Shown here piece after piece: positions 1 to 6,382 of a stretch of DNA of 11,435 nucleotides. The stretch comes from Candidatus Pacearchaeota archaeon (GTDB lineage: Archaea > Nanobdellota > Nanobdellia > Pacearchaeales > GW2011-AR1), in assembly GCA_016186375.1 (NCBI GenBank), contig JACPLS010000075.1, positions 1-11,435 of the forward strand, read 5' to 3'. Below the pieces are notes generated by a model. That model worked only from the letters and a program-made list of their open reading frames with translations, did not search any database and was not told the origin of the DNA. Position numbers and translations under genes: made by a program. Within the stretch, counting starts at the first letter, position 1, and every line of letters starts with the position of its first letter.

Positions 1-814
1 TGCCCTCTCGGGAGAGGGTGGAGATGAAGTTTTTGGAGGTTACGATACTTTTAATTATTTAAATTTTTTATATTATATAAAGAAAATACCAAAATTAATT
101 AATAAAGATTTAGAAGGAAATCTTGCTTATTTCGCTTCTAAATTTTTTAGATATCCACTAAAACAAAAATTATTACTTTCTTCAGAGATATTAAAAGAAG
201 TAAATATTGATATAATTAAAGCTTATGAGAAACTATTTTATTTTCCATTCAGCGAAGAAGAATTAAAATCTCTTTTGAATCAGAAGTTAAAGAAAAAATT
301 AATATTGGAGCATCCGATTTACAAATATCTTAACGATGAAAAGAATTTGCACAACCAAACTTTAAATTATTATTTTAACGAGTGGCTACCAAATGACTTA
401 TTAATGAAAGCTGATAAAATGAGTATGGCCAATAGCTTAGAGATTAGAAATCCCTTTCTAGACATAAAATTAATCGAATATTTTGCTTCTATTGATAATT
501 CTTTCAAGCAAAGAAGGACTTTATTTAGAAAAGTTGTTTCTAAAATGCTTCCAGATGAAATATTAAAAAAGAAAAAGCAAGGATTCACTTTGCCAATAAG
601 CGATTGGTTTGGGATGCAGGAATTTTTTAACCGTATAAGGAAACATTTTGATTCCCTCGAAAAGAGAAATATTTTCAATTCTATTGAATTAAGAAAAATT
701 ATCAGTAACCCTTCCGGGTTCAGAAACGACCATAAAATTTGGGTGCTATTGAATTTTGAACTTTGGTGCCAGATTTATCTCGATAATATTCCTTATAAAA
801 ATATTGTTTTATGA
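1..814 (+). CDS. asnB: Asparagine synthase (glutamine-hydrolysing)-like, C-terminal part
   Basis: The frame is open from base 2 to a TGA stop at 812-814, giving 270 residues; the N-terminal glutaminase domain and the PP-loop lie beyond the left edge. The protein would activate aspartate with ATP and amidate it, or amidate a sugar or other carboxylate as AsnB paralogues in glycan clusters do. The first visible residues hold the conserved SGEGGDEVFGGY motif (residues 3-14) of the synthetase domain. Residues 138-154 carry DKMSMANSLEIRNPFLD, the family's most recognisable C-terminal motif, and KKKKQGFTLP follows at 189-198. The start is outside the window. The adjoining glycosyltransferases suggest a role in surface-glycan synthesis, but free asparagine synthesis is equally possible. 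The family call is firm; the substrate is not known. Confidence 0.93.
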   Translation, partial: ALSGEGGDEVFGGYDTFNYLNFLYYIKKIPKLINKDLEGNLAYFASKFFRYPLKQKLLLSSEILKEVNIDIIKAYEKLFYFPFSEEELKSLLNQKLKKKLILEHPIYKYLNDEKNLHNQTLNYYFNEWLPNDLLMKADKMSMANSLEIRNPFLDIKLIEYFASIDNSFKQRRTLFRKVVSKMLPDEILKKKKQGFTLPISDWFGMQEFFNRIRKHFDSLEKRNIFNSIELRKIISNPSGFRNDHKIWVLLNFELWCQIYLDNIPYKNIVL

Positions 815-1140
815 CTTTTTCAATTTAAAATTTTTTAATGTTGTGTTTTGCTAGCAAAATGCCAATATGAAATTTTTCTGACATCTAAAAAAGGTATTCT
901 AACGCTTAATGGAGGAACATATAATATTAAATCAATAGGATTATGTGGAGAAACTGTCTTTAACATTTCATTCAATTTACTTCTATCTTCTTTTGTTAGC
1001 ATTTCTGGGGTATATTCGAACTCTCCTATTGAGGCATGATAGTTAAGGACATACGTACAGAAATTAAAATCAGTATATTCAAAATGATTTCCATCCCAAG
1101 TTATATTACTTGGATATATTGATTGTAAAATTTGATAATG

Positions 1141-1162
1141 TCAAGGAACTTGATTTCCTTGA
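1141..1162. repeat. 8-bp perfect inverted repeat (hairpin)
   Basis: TCAAGGAA at 1141-1148 and TTCCTTGA at 1155-1162 are exact reverse complements around a 6-base loop. One arm includes the in-frame TGA at 1141-1143 of the decayed minus-strand gene. Its function is unknown and it may be coincidental. Confidence 0.5.
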
Positions 1163-1191
1163 TCATCCAAAAAACGAGTGCCTTTTCAAAT

Positions 1192-1217
1192 CACGGCTTT
1201 TGAGCCGTGGTGGCTCA
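1192..1217. repeat. GC-rich pair of mutually exclusive hairpins
   Basis: CACGGCT (1192-1198) pairs with AGCCGTG (1203-1209) around a 4-base loop. TGAGCC (1201-1206) can instead pair with GGCTCA (1212-1217). The two stems share bases, so only one can form at a time. The block is much more GC-rich than its surroundings. It resembles the subterminal hairpins of IS200/IS605-type elements or REP-like sequences, but no transposase or TnpB reading frame is present, so I call it only an inverted repeat. Confidence 0.5.
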
Positions 1218-1378
1218 TTGTTTTTTTGATATCTTGACACTTTATTATGTAAACTTCTTCTACCACACAATAAATCTGTTTTTGTACCAACTTCTGTCCT
1301 GACCAATTCGAAAACTAACTCCAGTTTCTGAATTTCCGATATAATTTGCCTATCATTCATAGTTTTAACCAAGGAATA

Positions 1379-1386
1379 TATTTATA
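1379..1386 (-). promoter_or_regulatory. TATA box for the decayed minus-strand gene
   Basis: Read on the minus strand this is TATAAATA, centred about 26 bases before the ATG at 1356, which matches leaderless initiation elsewhere in the window. On the plus strand the same bases form a second, more distant TATA-like site upstream of the glycosyltransferase gene. Confidence 0.45.
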
Positions 1387-1422
1387 CAAACCATTTTTAT
1401 TCTCTATAATTCACAAAAATCA

Positions 1423-1432
1423 TATTTATAAA
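1423..1432 (+). promoter_or_regulatory. TATA box of the family 2 glycosyltransferase gene
   Basis: ATTTATAAAC-like sequence is centred about 26 bases before the ATG at 1454. Transcription would begin at or next to the start codon, giving a leaderless mRNA. This is the main argument for choosing 1454 as the start. Confidence 0.65.
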
Positions 1433-1453
1433 CCTATTTCTTATAGGAAAATT

Positions 1454-2632
1454 ATGGCTATAAGAACGAGAAAGAGGATAAAATCAGATAAAAAATTAAA
1501 AAAAACAAAAAATTTAATTAAAAAAGAAATTGATAAAAACCAAATATCAATTAGCTCAGATAATTTATTAAAAAGTATTGGGCATAATCATTATACAACT
1601 TCAATTAATTCAGTTGATAAAAACAAAAATATAGAAATTAGCTTTATATTGGGAATTTTGAATGCAGAAAGAACACTAAGAGAATGCCTGGAATCTATTT
1701 TTAACCAGGATTTTAAAAAAGAAAAATATGAAGTTATTATAGTTGATGGAGGTTCAACAGATAAAACCTTACCAATTATCAAAGAATTTATGGAAAAATA
1801 CGACAACATTAAACTTTTTCATAATCCTAATAAATTATCAGAAGGTCGAGGGATGAGCAAAGACCTTGGCACAAAAGCTTCTAAAGGGGAAATAGTAATT
1901 TTTCTCGACCACGATAATATATTGATTGGAAAAGAATGGCTGAAAGAAATAATTGAGCCTTTTAACAAAGATAAAGAGATAATGGCTTCACAATCTCTCC
2001 TCCAGTTTATGGAAAATGATACTAATTTCCTTAAATATGTTAATGCAGTTGGAGTGGAAGATCCTTTTGCCATACCTTATTCTCTTCCAGCACAGATAGT
2101 CTTACATCCAGAAAAATTTAAAATAATTGATGGAAAATATTATATCCATCATCTAGATAAAAATAATCTTGTTTATGGCGGAGCGAATGGATGTGCATTC
2201 AGAAAATCTGTCTTTGATGTAATTGGAGGATACACAAGAGATGTAGACATATTCGCTTCTATGGCAGAGCAAAGAATGAAAGTTGCTGTTCCTTTAAACC
2301 CGAGAGTTTATCATAAAACAGCATCAAATTTGTTAAATTATATGATAAAAAAGGGCCTTTATTTTTACAGATTTATAGATCACGAATATGAAAAAAAGAC
2401 ATTTAAGTGGACTCAAAGAGGTTCTGGATTAAAGGGTAAAATAAATTTCTTTTTAATGATAGCACATAATCTTAGTTTCTTTGGACCTCTTTTTATAGCT
2501 TTTAGTATGTTCATTAAAACTAAAAGATTATTCTGGCTTCTCCATCCTTTTTATCTATTTTTTATAACGCTAGAATACGGGTTAATCACACTCTTTAAAA
2601 TAAGGAATTTTTTTAAGTATCAGAAGAAATAG
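1454..2632 (+). CDS. Membrane-anchored family 2 glycosyltransferase
   Basis: This 392-residue protein probably moves a sugar from a nucleotide- or lipid-linked donor to a glycan on the cytoplasmic face of the membrane. A very basic, Lys-rich leader of about 60 residues precedes a GT-A domain. The nucleotide-binding motif DGGSTD is at 98-103 and the metal-binding DxD, here DHD, at 152-154 within IVIFLDHDN; GRGMSKDLGT (131-140) is the usual segment between them. The last 70 residues hold two hydrophobic segments, FFLMIAHNLSFFGPLFIAF and LFWLLHPFYLFFITL, likely membrane helices. The frame stays open 108 bases upstream of the chosen ATG, but the TATA box supports 1454, and the extra residues (YLYKPFLFSIIHK) would be encoded by promoter DNA. 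Three bases separate its stop from the end of the convergent Nudix gene. The sugar and acceptor cannot be told from sequence. Confidence 0.88.
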   Translation: MAIRTRKRIKSDKKLKKTKNLIKKEIDKNQISISSDNLLKSIGHNHYTTSINSVDKNKNIEISFILGILNAERTLRECLESIFNQDFKKEKYEVIIVDGGSTDKTLPIIKEFMEKYDNIKLFHNPNKLSEGRGMSKDLGTKASKGEIVIFLDHDNILIGKEWLKEIIEPFNKDKEIMASQSLLQFMENDTNFLKYVNAVGVEDPFAIPYSLPAQIVLHPEKFKIIDGKYYIHHLDKNNLVYGGANGCAFRKSVFDVIGGYTRDVDIFASMAEQRMKVAVPLNPRVYHKTASNLLNYMIKKGLYFYRFIDHEYEKKTFKWTQRGSGLKGKINFFLMIAHNLSFFGPLFIAFSMFIKTKRLFWLLHPFYLFFITLEYGLITLFKIRNFFKYQKK

Positions 2633-2635
2633 TAA

Positions 2636-3133
2636 CTACTTTCTCTTCCAAATCATATGTTTTCCAGTTTTTAAAAATTCGTCTAGCATAACCAATTCAT
2701 CATACATTCCTTCGACAAGATCAAAATTCTTAGCTTCTTCTAAATTTACCCATTTGTAATCAGTTAGAGCATTACATAGCTTAATTTTATCTCCAACAGG
2801 TTCTCCATATAAACTTACAATTAAACAAGGAATAAGATCATCTCTAATATAAACCATACTTGTAACATATCCTAAATTTCTTACATCCAGACCTACTTCT
2901 TCTCGCAGCTCTCTTCTCAATACATCTTCCAGAACATTATACCAATGTTGCGATGTATCTTTTTCTTTTTTAGAATAATCTTCAACTTTAAGTTTCCCCC
3001 CTGGAACGGTCCATTTTCCTGGAAATGCTTTTTCCCATTCTGCCCGTTTCGCAATTAGATATTTTTCATCTTTGATTAAAATACCAGTAACAACAATGTA
3101 ATGTGCTAAATCTGAATTATATTTAATCTCCAT
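2636..3133 (-). CDS. Nudix hydrolase with an enlarged Nudix box
   Basis: The 165-residue protein is a Nudix-fold pyrophosphohydrolase that cleaves nucleoside diphosphates linked to another moiety. The strand before the box reads GKWTVPGGKL (39-48), and the catalytic core RELREEVGL at 74-82 fits REUXEEXGU exactly, with metal-binding glutamates E78 and E79. The spacing between GG and REL is about 14 residues longer than the standard GX5EX7 and is filled by a charged stretch around YSKKEKDTSQHW (53-64). Archaeal and bacterial relatives with such inserts exist among GDP-mannose mannosyl hydrolase-like and other Nudix families, so the substrate is open. The gene is divergent from a winged-helix/Nudix fusion gene and shares its promoter. 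The ATG at 3133 lies 22 bases from a TATA box and needs no Shine-Dalgarno site. It appears catalytically intact. Confidence 0.88.
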   Translation of the reverse strand: MEIKYNSDLAHYIVVTGILIKDEKYLIAKRAEWEKAFPGKWTVPGGKLKVEDYSKKEKDTSQHWYNVLEDVLRRELREEVGLDVRNLGYVTSMVYIRDDLIPCLIVSLYGEPVGDKIKLCNALTDYKWVNLEEAKNFDLVEGMYDELVMLDEFLKTGKHMIWKRK

Positions 3134-3150
3134 TTTTTAGAATAAGAAGG

Positions 3151-3164
3151 TTTATATTTAAATT
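3151..3164. promoter_or_regulatory. Shared bidirectional TATA region of the divergent Nudix pair
   Basis: The sequence TTTATATTTAAATT lies in the 52-base gap between the start codons at 3133 (minus) and 3186 (plus). Read leftward, AATATAAA is centred about 22 bases before its ATG. Read rightward, TATATTTAAA is centred about 28 bases before its ATG. Both mRNAs would be leaderless or nearly so. Any regulator bound here would affect both genes. Confidence 0.6.
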
Positions 3165-3185
3165 AAAGCTCAAAAAATTTGACTT

Positions 3186-3788
3186 ATGAAGAACAAAATA
3201 ATGAGTTTATTTGCATTCGAATTTAAATTAAGATTTAATGAAATAAAAGACAAATTAAAAATAAGATCCAACAACCTTGCTTATTGGCTCAAAAAACTTG
3301 TAAAACAAGGTATTATTGTAAAAGATTCAAATGGTTATTCACTTACTGAAACAGCTGAATATCATATTCCATATTTCTCTTCTACTAGATCTGCTCTTCC
3401 AATTGTCCTTATCAAGATAGGTAATAAAAATCAAGCATTTTTATACAGAAGGGCAAAAAGGCCCTACAAAAATCTTTTAGCTTTGCCTGGTGGAAGAATT
3501 TTTATAGGAGAATCACCAGAGGAAGCTGCGAAAAGAATAATGAAATCTAAGTTCAGCATTGATATTTTGAATCCAGAATTTAAAAATATTTTCATTGAAC
3601 ATATAAAAAGTAGAGATGATATTATTAATTCTTTTATATTGATAATTATCAAGGCTTTTACATTAAATTCAATAAATTTAACAAATATCAAGAGCAATAA
3701 AAAACACATCATAAAAAGCGATTATGAAATAATAAACTTAAAAGAAAATAAAATTAAACTAAAGACCATTAACTCCAAATATCTCTAA
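3186..3788 (+). CDS. Winged-helix DNA-binding protein fused to a degenerate Nudix domain
   Basis: This 200-residue protein has two parts. Residues 5-55 look like a winged helix: FNEIKDKLKIRSNNLAYWL is a helix-turn-helix, followed by a short wing ending in GYSLTETA (50-57). Residues 70-190 resemble a Nudix domain, with LPGGRIFIGE at 100-109 matching GX5E. The catalytic REUXEEXGU that should follow is RIMKSKFSI (117-125), so both metal-binding glutamates are gone (S121, K122). It is therefore likely a ligand sensor rather than an enzyme, comparable in idea to NrtR regulators, although those carry Nudix first and winged helix second. It faces an intact Nudix hydrolase across a 52-bp shared promoter, suggesting it controls that gene and itself. 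Its TAA stop overlaps the TAG of the convergent methyltransferase gene. The regulatory role is inference. Confidence 0.75.
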   Translation: MKNKIMSLFAFEFKLRFNEIKDKLKIRSNNLAYWLKKLVKQGIIVKDSNGYSLTETAEYHIPYFSSTRSALPIVLIKIGNKNQAFLYRRAKRPYKNLLALPGGRIFIGESPEEAAKRIMKSKFSIDILNPEFKNIFIEHIKSRDDIINSFILIIIKAFTLNSINLTNIKSNKKHIIKSDYEIINLKENKIKLKTINSKYL

Positions 3789-4492
3789 ACGTCTCTAATC
3801 TTCTTCGCTTTTATAATTATGTCCATTCCAGATTTATTCTCTTGCATATAAGTTTTATTTGCGCTTTTCTTAAAAGTGTTAAAAGGAATAGTTTTCCGCA
3901 AAATGAATTTAAAAAAAAAATGAATATACAAATTTGCCAAAAGAGACCAATTTTCAACAACATTTAAATGCATTATTTTAAAACCATTTTCTTCAGTTTT
4001 ATTTGTTATTTCTTCATTAGAATAATGCCTTTTGTGCTCAAAATACTTTACAGGATTAATTATATGAAGAGGATGCTTGTTTGGAACACCAATAATAACA
4101 GAACCATTTTTCTTTAAAATAGAATTTATCCATTTAAGTGCGGTTATGTCAGAATCAAGGTGCTCTAAAACTTCAATTATAATAACTTTATCAAAATAAT
4201 TCTTTTTTAGTGGTTTAGAATCTATATCTTCGCAGATTAACTTTGTTTTTTTAAGATACTTAGATGCCTTTTTTAATTTTTGTTTATCAATATCAATAGT
4301 CCAGCATTCTTTTACATTATCCTCAATAGCAATCTCTATCTCAGGAATATTAGATATGCCAACATTTAGAACTTTATCGCTGTTTTTTGGTGACAAAAGA
4401 TTAATTATATATTTAATACGATTATCTGTGAAAGGGCGTATTTTAGATTTATTGTTTTTGTTTTTCATTCTTGTCTTATTCATCTTGTTCAT
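3785..4492 (-). CDS. Class I SAM-dependent methyltransferase
   Basis: The 235-residue protein is a Rossmann-fold methyltransferase of the Methyltransf_11 type. A Lys/Asn-rich leader of about 20 residues precedes motif I, VLNVGISN (41-48), a weak form of the glycine-rich SAM loop. The acidic motif II is WTIDID (64-69). FDKVIIIEVLEHLDS at 100-114 is the classic post-I segment. IIGVPNKHPLH (133-143) and FEHKRHYS (151-158) match small-molecule and sugar/lipid methyltransferases. The start ATG overlaps the stop of the upstream Alg13-like gene as ATGA, so it is translationally coupled and last in a four-gene glycan operon. Methylation of a glycan or its lipid carrier is a reasonable inference. Two further in-frame Met codons (residues 4 and 9) are alternative starts. 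Confidence 0.85.
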   Translation of the reverse strand: MNKMNKTRMKNKNNKSKIRPFTDNRIKYIINLLSPKNSDKVLNVGISNIPEIEIAIEDNVKECWTIDIDKQKLKKASKYLKKTKLICEDIDSKPLKKNYFDKVIIIEVLEHLDSDITALKWINSILKKNGSVIIGVPNKHPLHIINPVKYFEHKRHYSNEEITNKTEENGFKIMHLNVVENWSLLANLYIHFFFKFILRKTIPFNTFKKSANKTYMQENKSGMDIIIKAKKIRDV

Positions 4493-4971
4493 TTTCTATT
4501 ATTTCCTAATATTTTAAAAAGCCTAATAAAATAATTTTGTAGCTTTTTTAAATTATCTTTCTTCACTAGCGCAATCTTTTTGTAATTCATCAATAATTCA
4601 GCTGTTAGTTCTTTAACATCAAGGATTGCTTTTACTCCTGTTTTTTCCTCCATAAAAAGAGCAAATTCAACCTGATGATCATTAATATGCTCATTAAAGC
4701 GCTTTTGTCTTGGAACTGTTATTACTGGCTTCTTATATCTCAAGATAAACTCAATAAGTGACGTAGCAGACTGAGTTATTACTATACGTGCTTCTCGGTA
4801 ATATTTATCCAGAGAAGGAGAAAAGTCAAAAGACTCACAATTTTTTGGAATATAATTTGTAAATCCTCTTTGAATAATAATTTTTTCATTTATCTCTGGA
4901 GCAATTTCATCAATTCTTTTAATTAAACGATCAAATTGTTCAGGATGTGTTCCAACTGTAACAAAAATCAT
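4489..4971 (-). CDS. Alg13/PssE-like glycosyltransferase catalytic subunit
   Basis: The 160-residue protein matches the stand-alone C-terminal half of GT28-type enzymes, which binds the UDP-sugar and works with an Alg14/PssD partner at the membrane. The N-terminus MIFVTVGTHPEQFDRLI is diagnostic. KPVITVPRQ (81-89) followed by HINDHQVEFA (95-104) is the donor-binding region. The usual SHAGxGS loop is TQSATSLIEF (66-75), with His and Gly replaced. Length fits the Alg13/PssE family. Both ends overlap neighbours by ATGA: its start with the Alg14-like stop, its stop with the methyltransferase start. The encoded pair is likely a bipartite transferase adding the second sugar to a lipid-linked primer. 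The donor sugar is unknown. Confidence 0.87.
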   Translation of the reverse strand: MIFVTVGTHPEQFDRLIKRIDEIAPEINEKIIIQRGFTNYIPKNCESFDFSPSLDKYYREARIVITQSATSLIEFILRYKKPVITVPRQKRFNEHINDHQVEFALFMEEKTGVKAILDVKELTAELLMNYKKIALVKKDNLKKLQNYFIRLFKILGNNRK

Positions 4972-5450
4972 AATATTCCTCCAAAATATCTAGCTTTTTT
5001 GCCATATTTTTTAGCCATGTTCTGATGCTGTACAAGAAAAATATCTGAAAATAAGTAAGAAGCACGGGCAGACCAATTTGGAGTCTTTACTCTAATAACT
5101 GTATCTATATAAAGAGATTTTATATTAGAGAGTTTTGCCGCAATAACAGAAGGAATAGATAATTGTGCACCATTTGTTATTATTAAATCTATTTTTTCTT
5201 TTTTAAAAATCTTTTTAAGATTCAAAATTGTTTTCATATATCTTAAAGGATAAAATGATAGATAATCTTTCCTGAAAAAATATCCCCTGTACTTATTTAA
5301 GAAATATTTATCTTTGATTGAAAAAGTTTGATTTTGGTATTCTTTTTCTGTTATAAAAATAATATTATTTTTTCCTATAACTTCTGGTTTGAAGATAATT
5401 TTCATTTGCCCGGAATGGCCGCCTTGTGAAGCAATTAATGCTATATTCAT
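4968..5450 (-). CDS. Alg14/PssD-like membrane-recruiting glycosyltransferase subunit
   Basis: The 160-residue protein corresponds to the N-terminal, acceptor-binding half of a split GT28-type transferase. Diagnostic segments are ALIASQGGHSGQM (4-16), LIITNGAQLSIP (89-100), SLYIDTVIRVKTP (112-124), FLVQHQNMAKKYG (138-150) and the terminal YFGGIL. It has no clear N-terminal membrane helix, as in bacterial PssD and unlike eukaryotic Alg14. It lies directly before the Alg13-like gene with a 4-base ATGA overlap, the order expected for the pair. Thirty bases separate it from the upstream Alg5-like gene, with only a weak AGGAA-type site about 13 bases before the ATG. The fold and pairing are clear; the acceptor is not. 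Confidence 0.87.
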   Translation of the reverse strand: MNIALIASQGGHSGQMKIIFKPEVIGKNNIIFITEKEYQNQTFSIKDKYFLNKYRGYFFRKDYLSFYPLRYMKTILNLKKIFKKEKIDLIITNGAQLSIPSVIAAKLSNIKSLYIDTVIRVKTPNWSARASYLFSDIFLVQHQNMAKKYGKKARYFGGIL

Positions 5451-5480
5451 TTTGTTATTTTTCCTATTTAATCTTAATTA

Positions 5481-6272
5481 TTATCCGACTGTTTTCCATA
5501 AAAACATTACTATTGGTTTCAAAGGATGAAGAAAGCGCCTAAATCTGGAGTTTATTACTCTTAATTGTAAAACAGAAAAGAACATTTGTAGAGAAGTTTT
5601 TCCCACTTTAAGTTTGCTGTCTGCTACATCTGTCCACGTAGTAGGAATTTCCCTAATTTTCATACCTTTATTGTGCATTCTATAAAGTAGTTCAATGTCA
5701 AATGCCCATTGAGTCATTCCTAAATTATAGATGCTATCTTTTAATGCATGTGCTTTGAATAGTTTAGCTCCACACTGCGTATCTCGATAAGGAATAAGAA
5801 AAAGAGAGCGTACTAAGAAATTAAAAACTCTGCTTACAACTACTCTTCTAAATGTTAGCGCGGGAATTAATTTTGCTCCAGAAACATAACGGCTTGCTAA
5901 AATTCCATCAAATTTTCCAATATTCTTAACTAAATCATAAAAAGAGGAAGAAGATGTTGCCATATCAGCATCGACGAAACCAATTAAATCAAAACCTTGT
6001 TTTATAGCTTCCTTGAATCCTTCTATAACTGCATATCCTTTGCCTCCTTTTTTCAAATCAAAATATTCTATATGGCTATCTTTTTTCTTAATTTTCTCCA
6101 CTATTTCCTTAGTTTTATCATTAGATGCATTGATTACCACTATTATTTTATATATTAATTTTGCCTCTTTTTCAATTTCATTGAAGTAAGATAAATAGGC
6201 TTCGAGAGTTCTTTCTATTCTTTTCTCTTCATTATGTGCAGGGATTATTATACCTAGTTTCATGTTGTACAT
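5481..6272 (-). CDS. Alg5/DPM1-like family 2 glycosyltransferase (polyprenyl-phosphate sugar synthase)
   Basis: This 263-residue GT-A protein probably transfers a hexose from a nucleotide sugar to a polyprenyl phosphate. Motifs in order are IIIPAHNEE (8-16), a nucleotide site NASNDKT at 48-54 where most relatives have DDGSxD, FVDADMAT with the DxD at 101-103, then DTQCGAKLF (164-172) and WAFDIELLY (189-197). The last two mark the Alg5/dolichyl-phosphate sugar synthase group. There is no transmembrane domain comparable to DPM1-type fusions; the C-terminus ends soon after FRRFLHPLKPIVMFLW. It is the first gene of the minus-strand glycan operon. Two starts are possible: 6272, five or so bases after the predicted transcription start, or 6263 (MKLGIIIP). 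The first Asp of the nucleotide motif is Asn, so donor binding may differ. Confidence 0.86.
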   Translation of the reverse strand: MYNMKLGIIIPAHNEEKRIERTLEAYLSYFNEIEKEAKLIYKIIVVINASNDKTKEIVEKIKKKDSHIEYFDLKKGGKGYAVIEGFKEAIKQGFDLIGFVDADMATSSSSFYDLVKNIGKFDGILASRYVSGAKLIPALTFRRVVVSRVFNFLVRSLFLIPYRDTQCGAKLFKAHALKDSIYNLGMTQWAFDIELLYRMHNKGMKIREIPTTWTDVADSKLKVGKTSLQMFFSVLQLRVINSRFRRFLHPLKPIVMFLWKTVG

Positions 6273-6298
6273 GCTTAAAAATCGTAGAATGGTGTTTT

Positions 6299-6307
6299 TT
6301 TAAATAT
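6299..6307 (-). promoter_or_regulatory. Probable TATA box of the glycan operon
   Basis: On the minus strand this reads ATATTTAAA, centred about 31 bases before the ATG at 6272, predicting a 5' leader of only a few bases. It lies in the 110-base gap between the divergent glycan operon and the triosephosphate isomerase gene. I could not place an equally good TATA box for the latter. Confidence 0.45.
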
Positions 6308-6382
6308 GTGTATAATCAAAAAATAAGAAAGCATTAAGTTAATAAGCCTTGAATTTCTGTTAATTATAATTAAAAACAAGAT

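Larger units (their letters stand above)
835..1356 (-). pseudogene. Decayed gene with three in-frame stop codons, function unknown
   Basis: One minus-strand frame runs from an ATG at 1356 to a TAA at 835-837 (174 codons). It is broken only by TAG at 1315-1317 and TGA at 1186-1188 and 1141-1143. The last uninterrupted stretch (1140-838) is 101 codons, and no TAA occurs inside the whole frame, which is unexpected by chance in DNA this AT-rich. The amino-acid make-up looks protein-like, for example NITWDGNHFEY, and near the end LILYVPPLSVRIPFLDVRK. A minus-strand TATA box lies about 26 bases before the ATG, as for leaderless genes nearby. All three stops could be former TGG (Trp) codons changed by single G-to-A transitions; that is inference. 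I do not recognise the family. A competing overlapping 65-codon frame (1163-1357) starts with ATG at 1360 and looks less protein-like towards its end. The gene converges on the asparagine synthase gene, 20 bases from its stop. Confidence 0.6.

Noticed and set aside
3..18. Near-perfect palindrome CCCTCTC-GG-GAGAGGG at the left edge
   Set aside because: It falls in the codons for the conserved SGEGG motif of the asparagine synthase, so protein conservation explains most of it. The GC-rich codons are unusual for this genome, but the frame continues normally.
838..910. Possible duplicated asparagine synthase fragment: LSVRIPFLDVRK resembles LEIRNPFLDIKL of the neighbouring gene
   Set aside because: Only about a dozen residues match. 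The surrounding sequence lacks the DKMSMANS and KKQGF segments, so chance similarity is more likely.
848..1039. Plus-strand 63-codon frame
   Set aside because: It is antisense to the longest uninterrupted part of the minus-strand decayed gene, has no promoter or ribosome site and no recognisable family features.
1141..1188. Selenoprotein or TGA-as-Trp recoding in the minus-strand frame
   Set aside because: TGA clearly terminates several genes in this window, archaeal selenocysteine elements lie in untranslated regions and have a different form, and a TAG also interrupts the frame. Decay is simpler.
1186..1222. Insertion sequence end of the IS200/IS605 type
   Set aside because: Only a hairpin resemblance; no transposase, TnpB or second end is visible.
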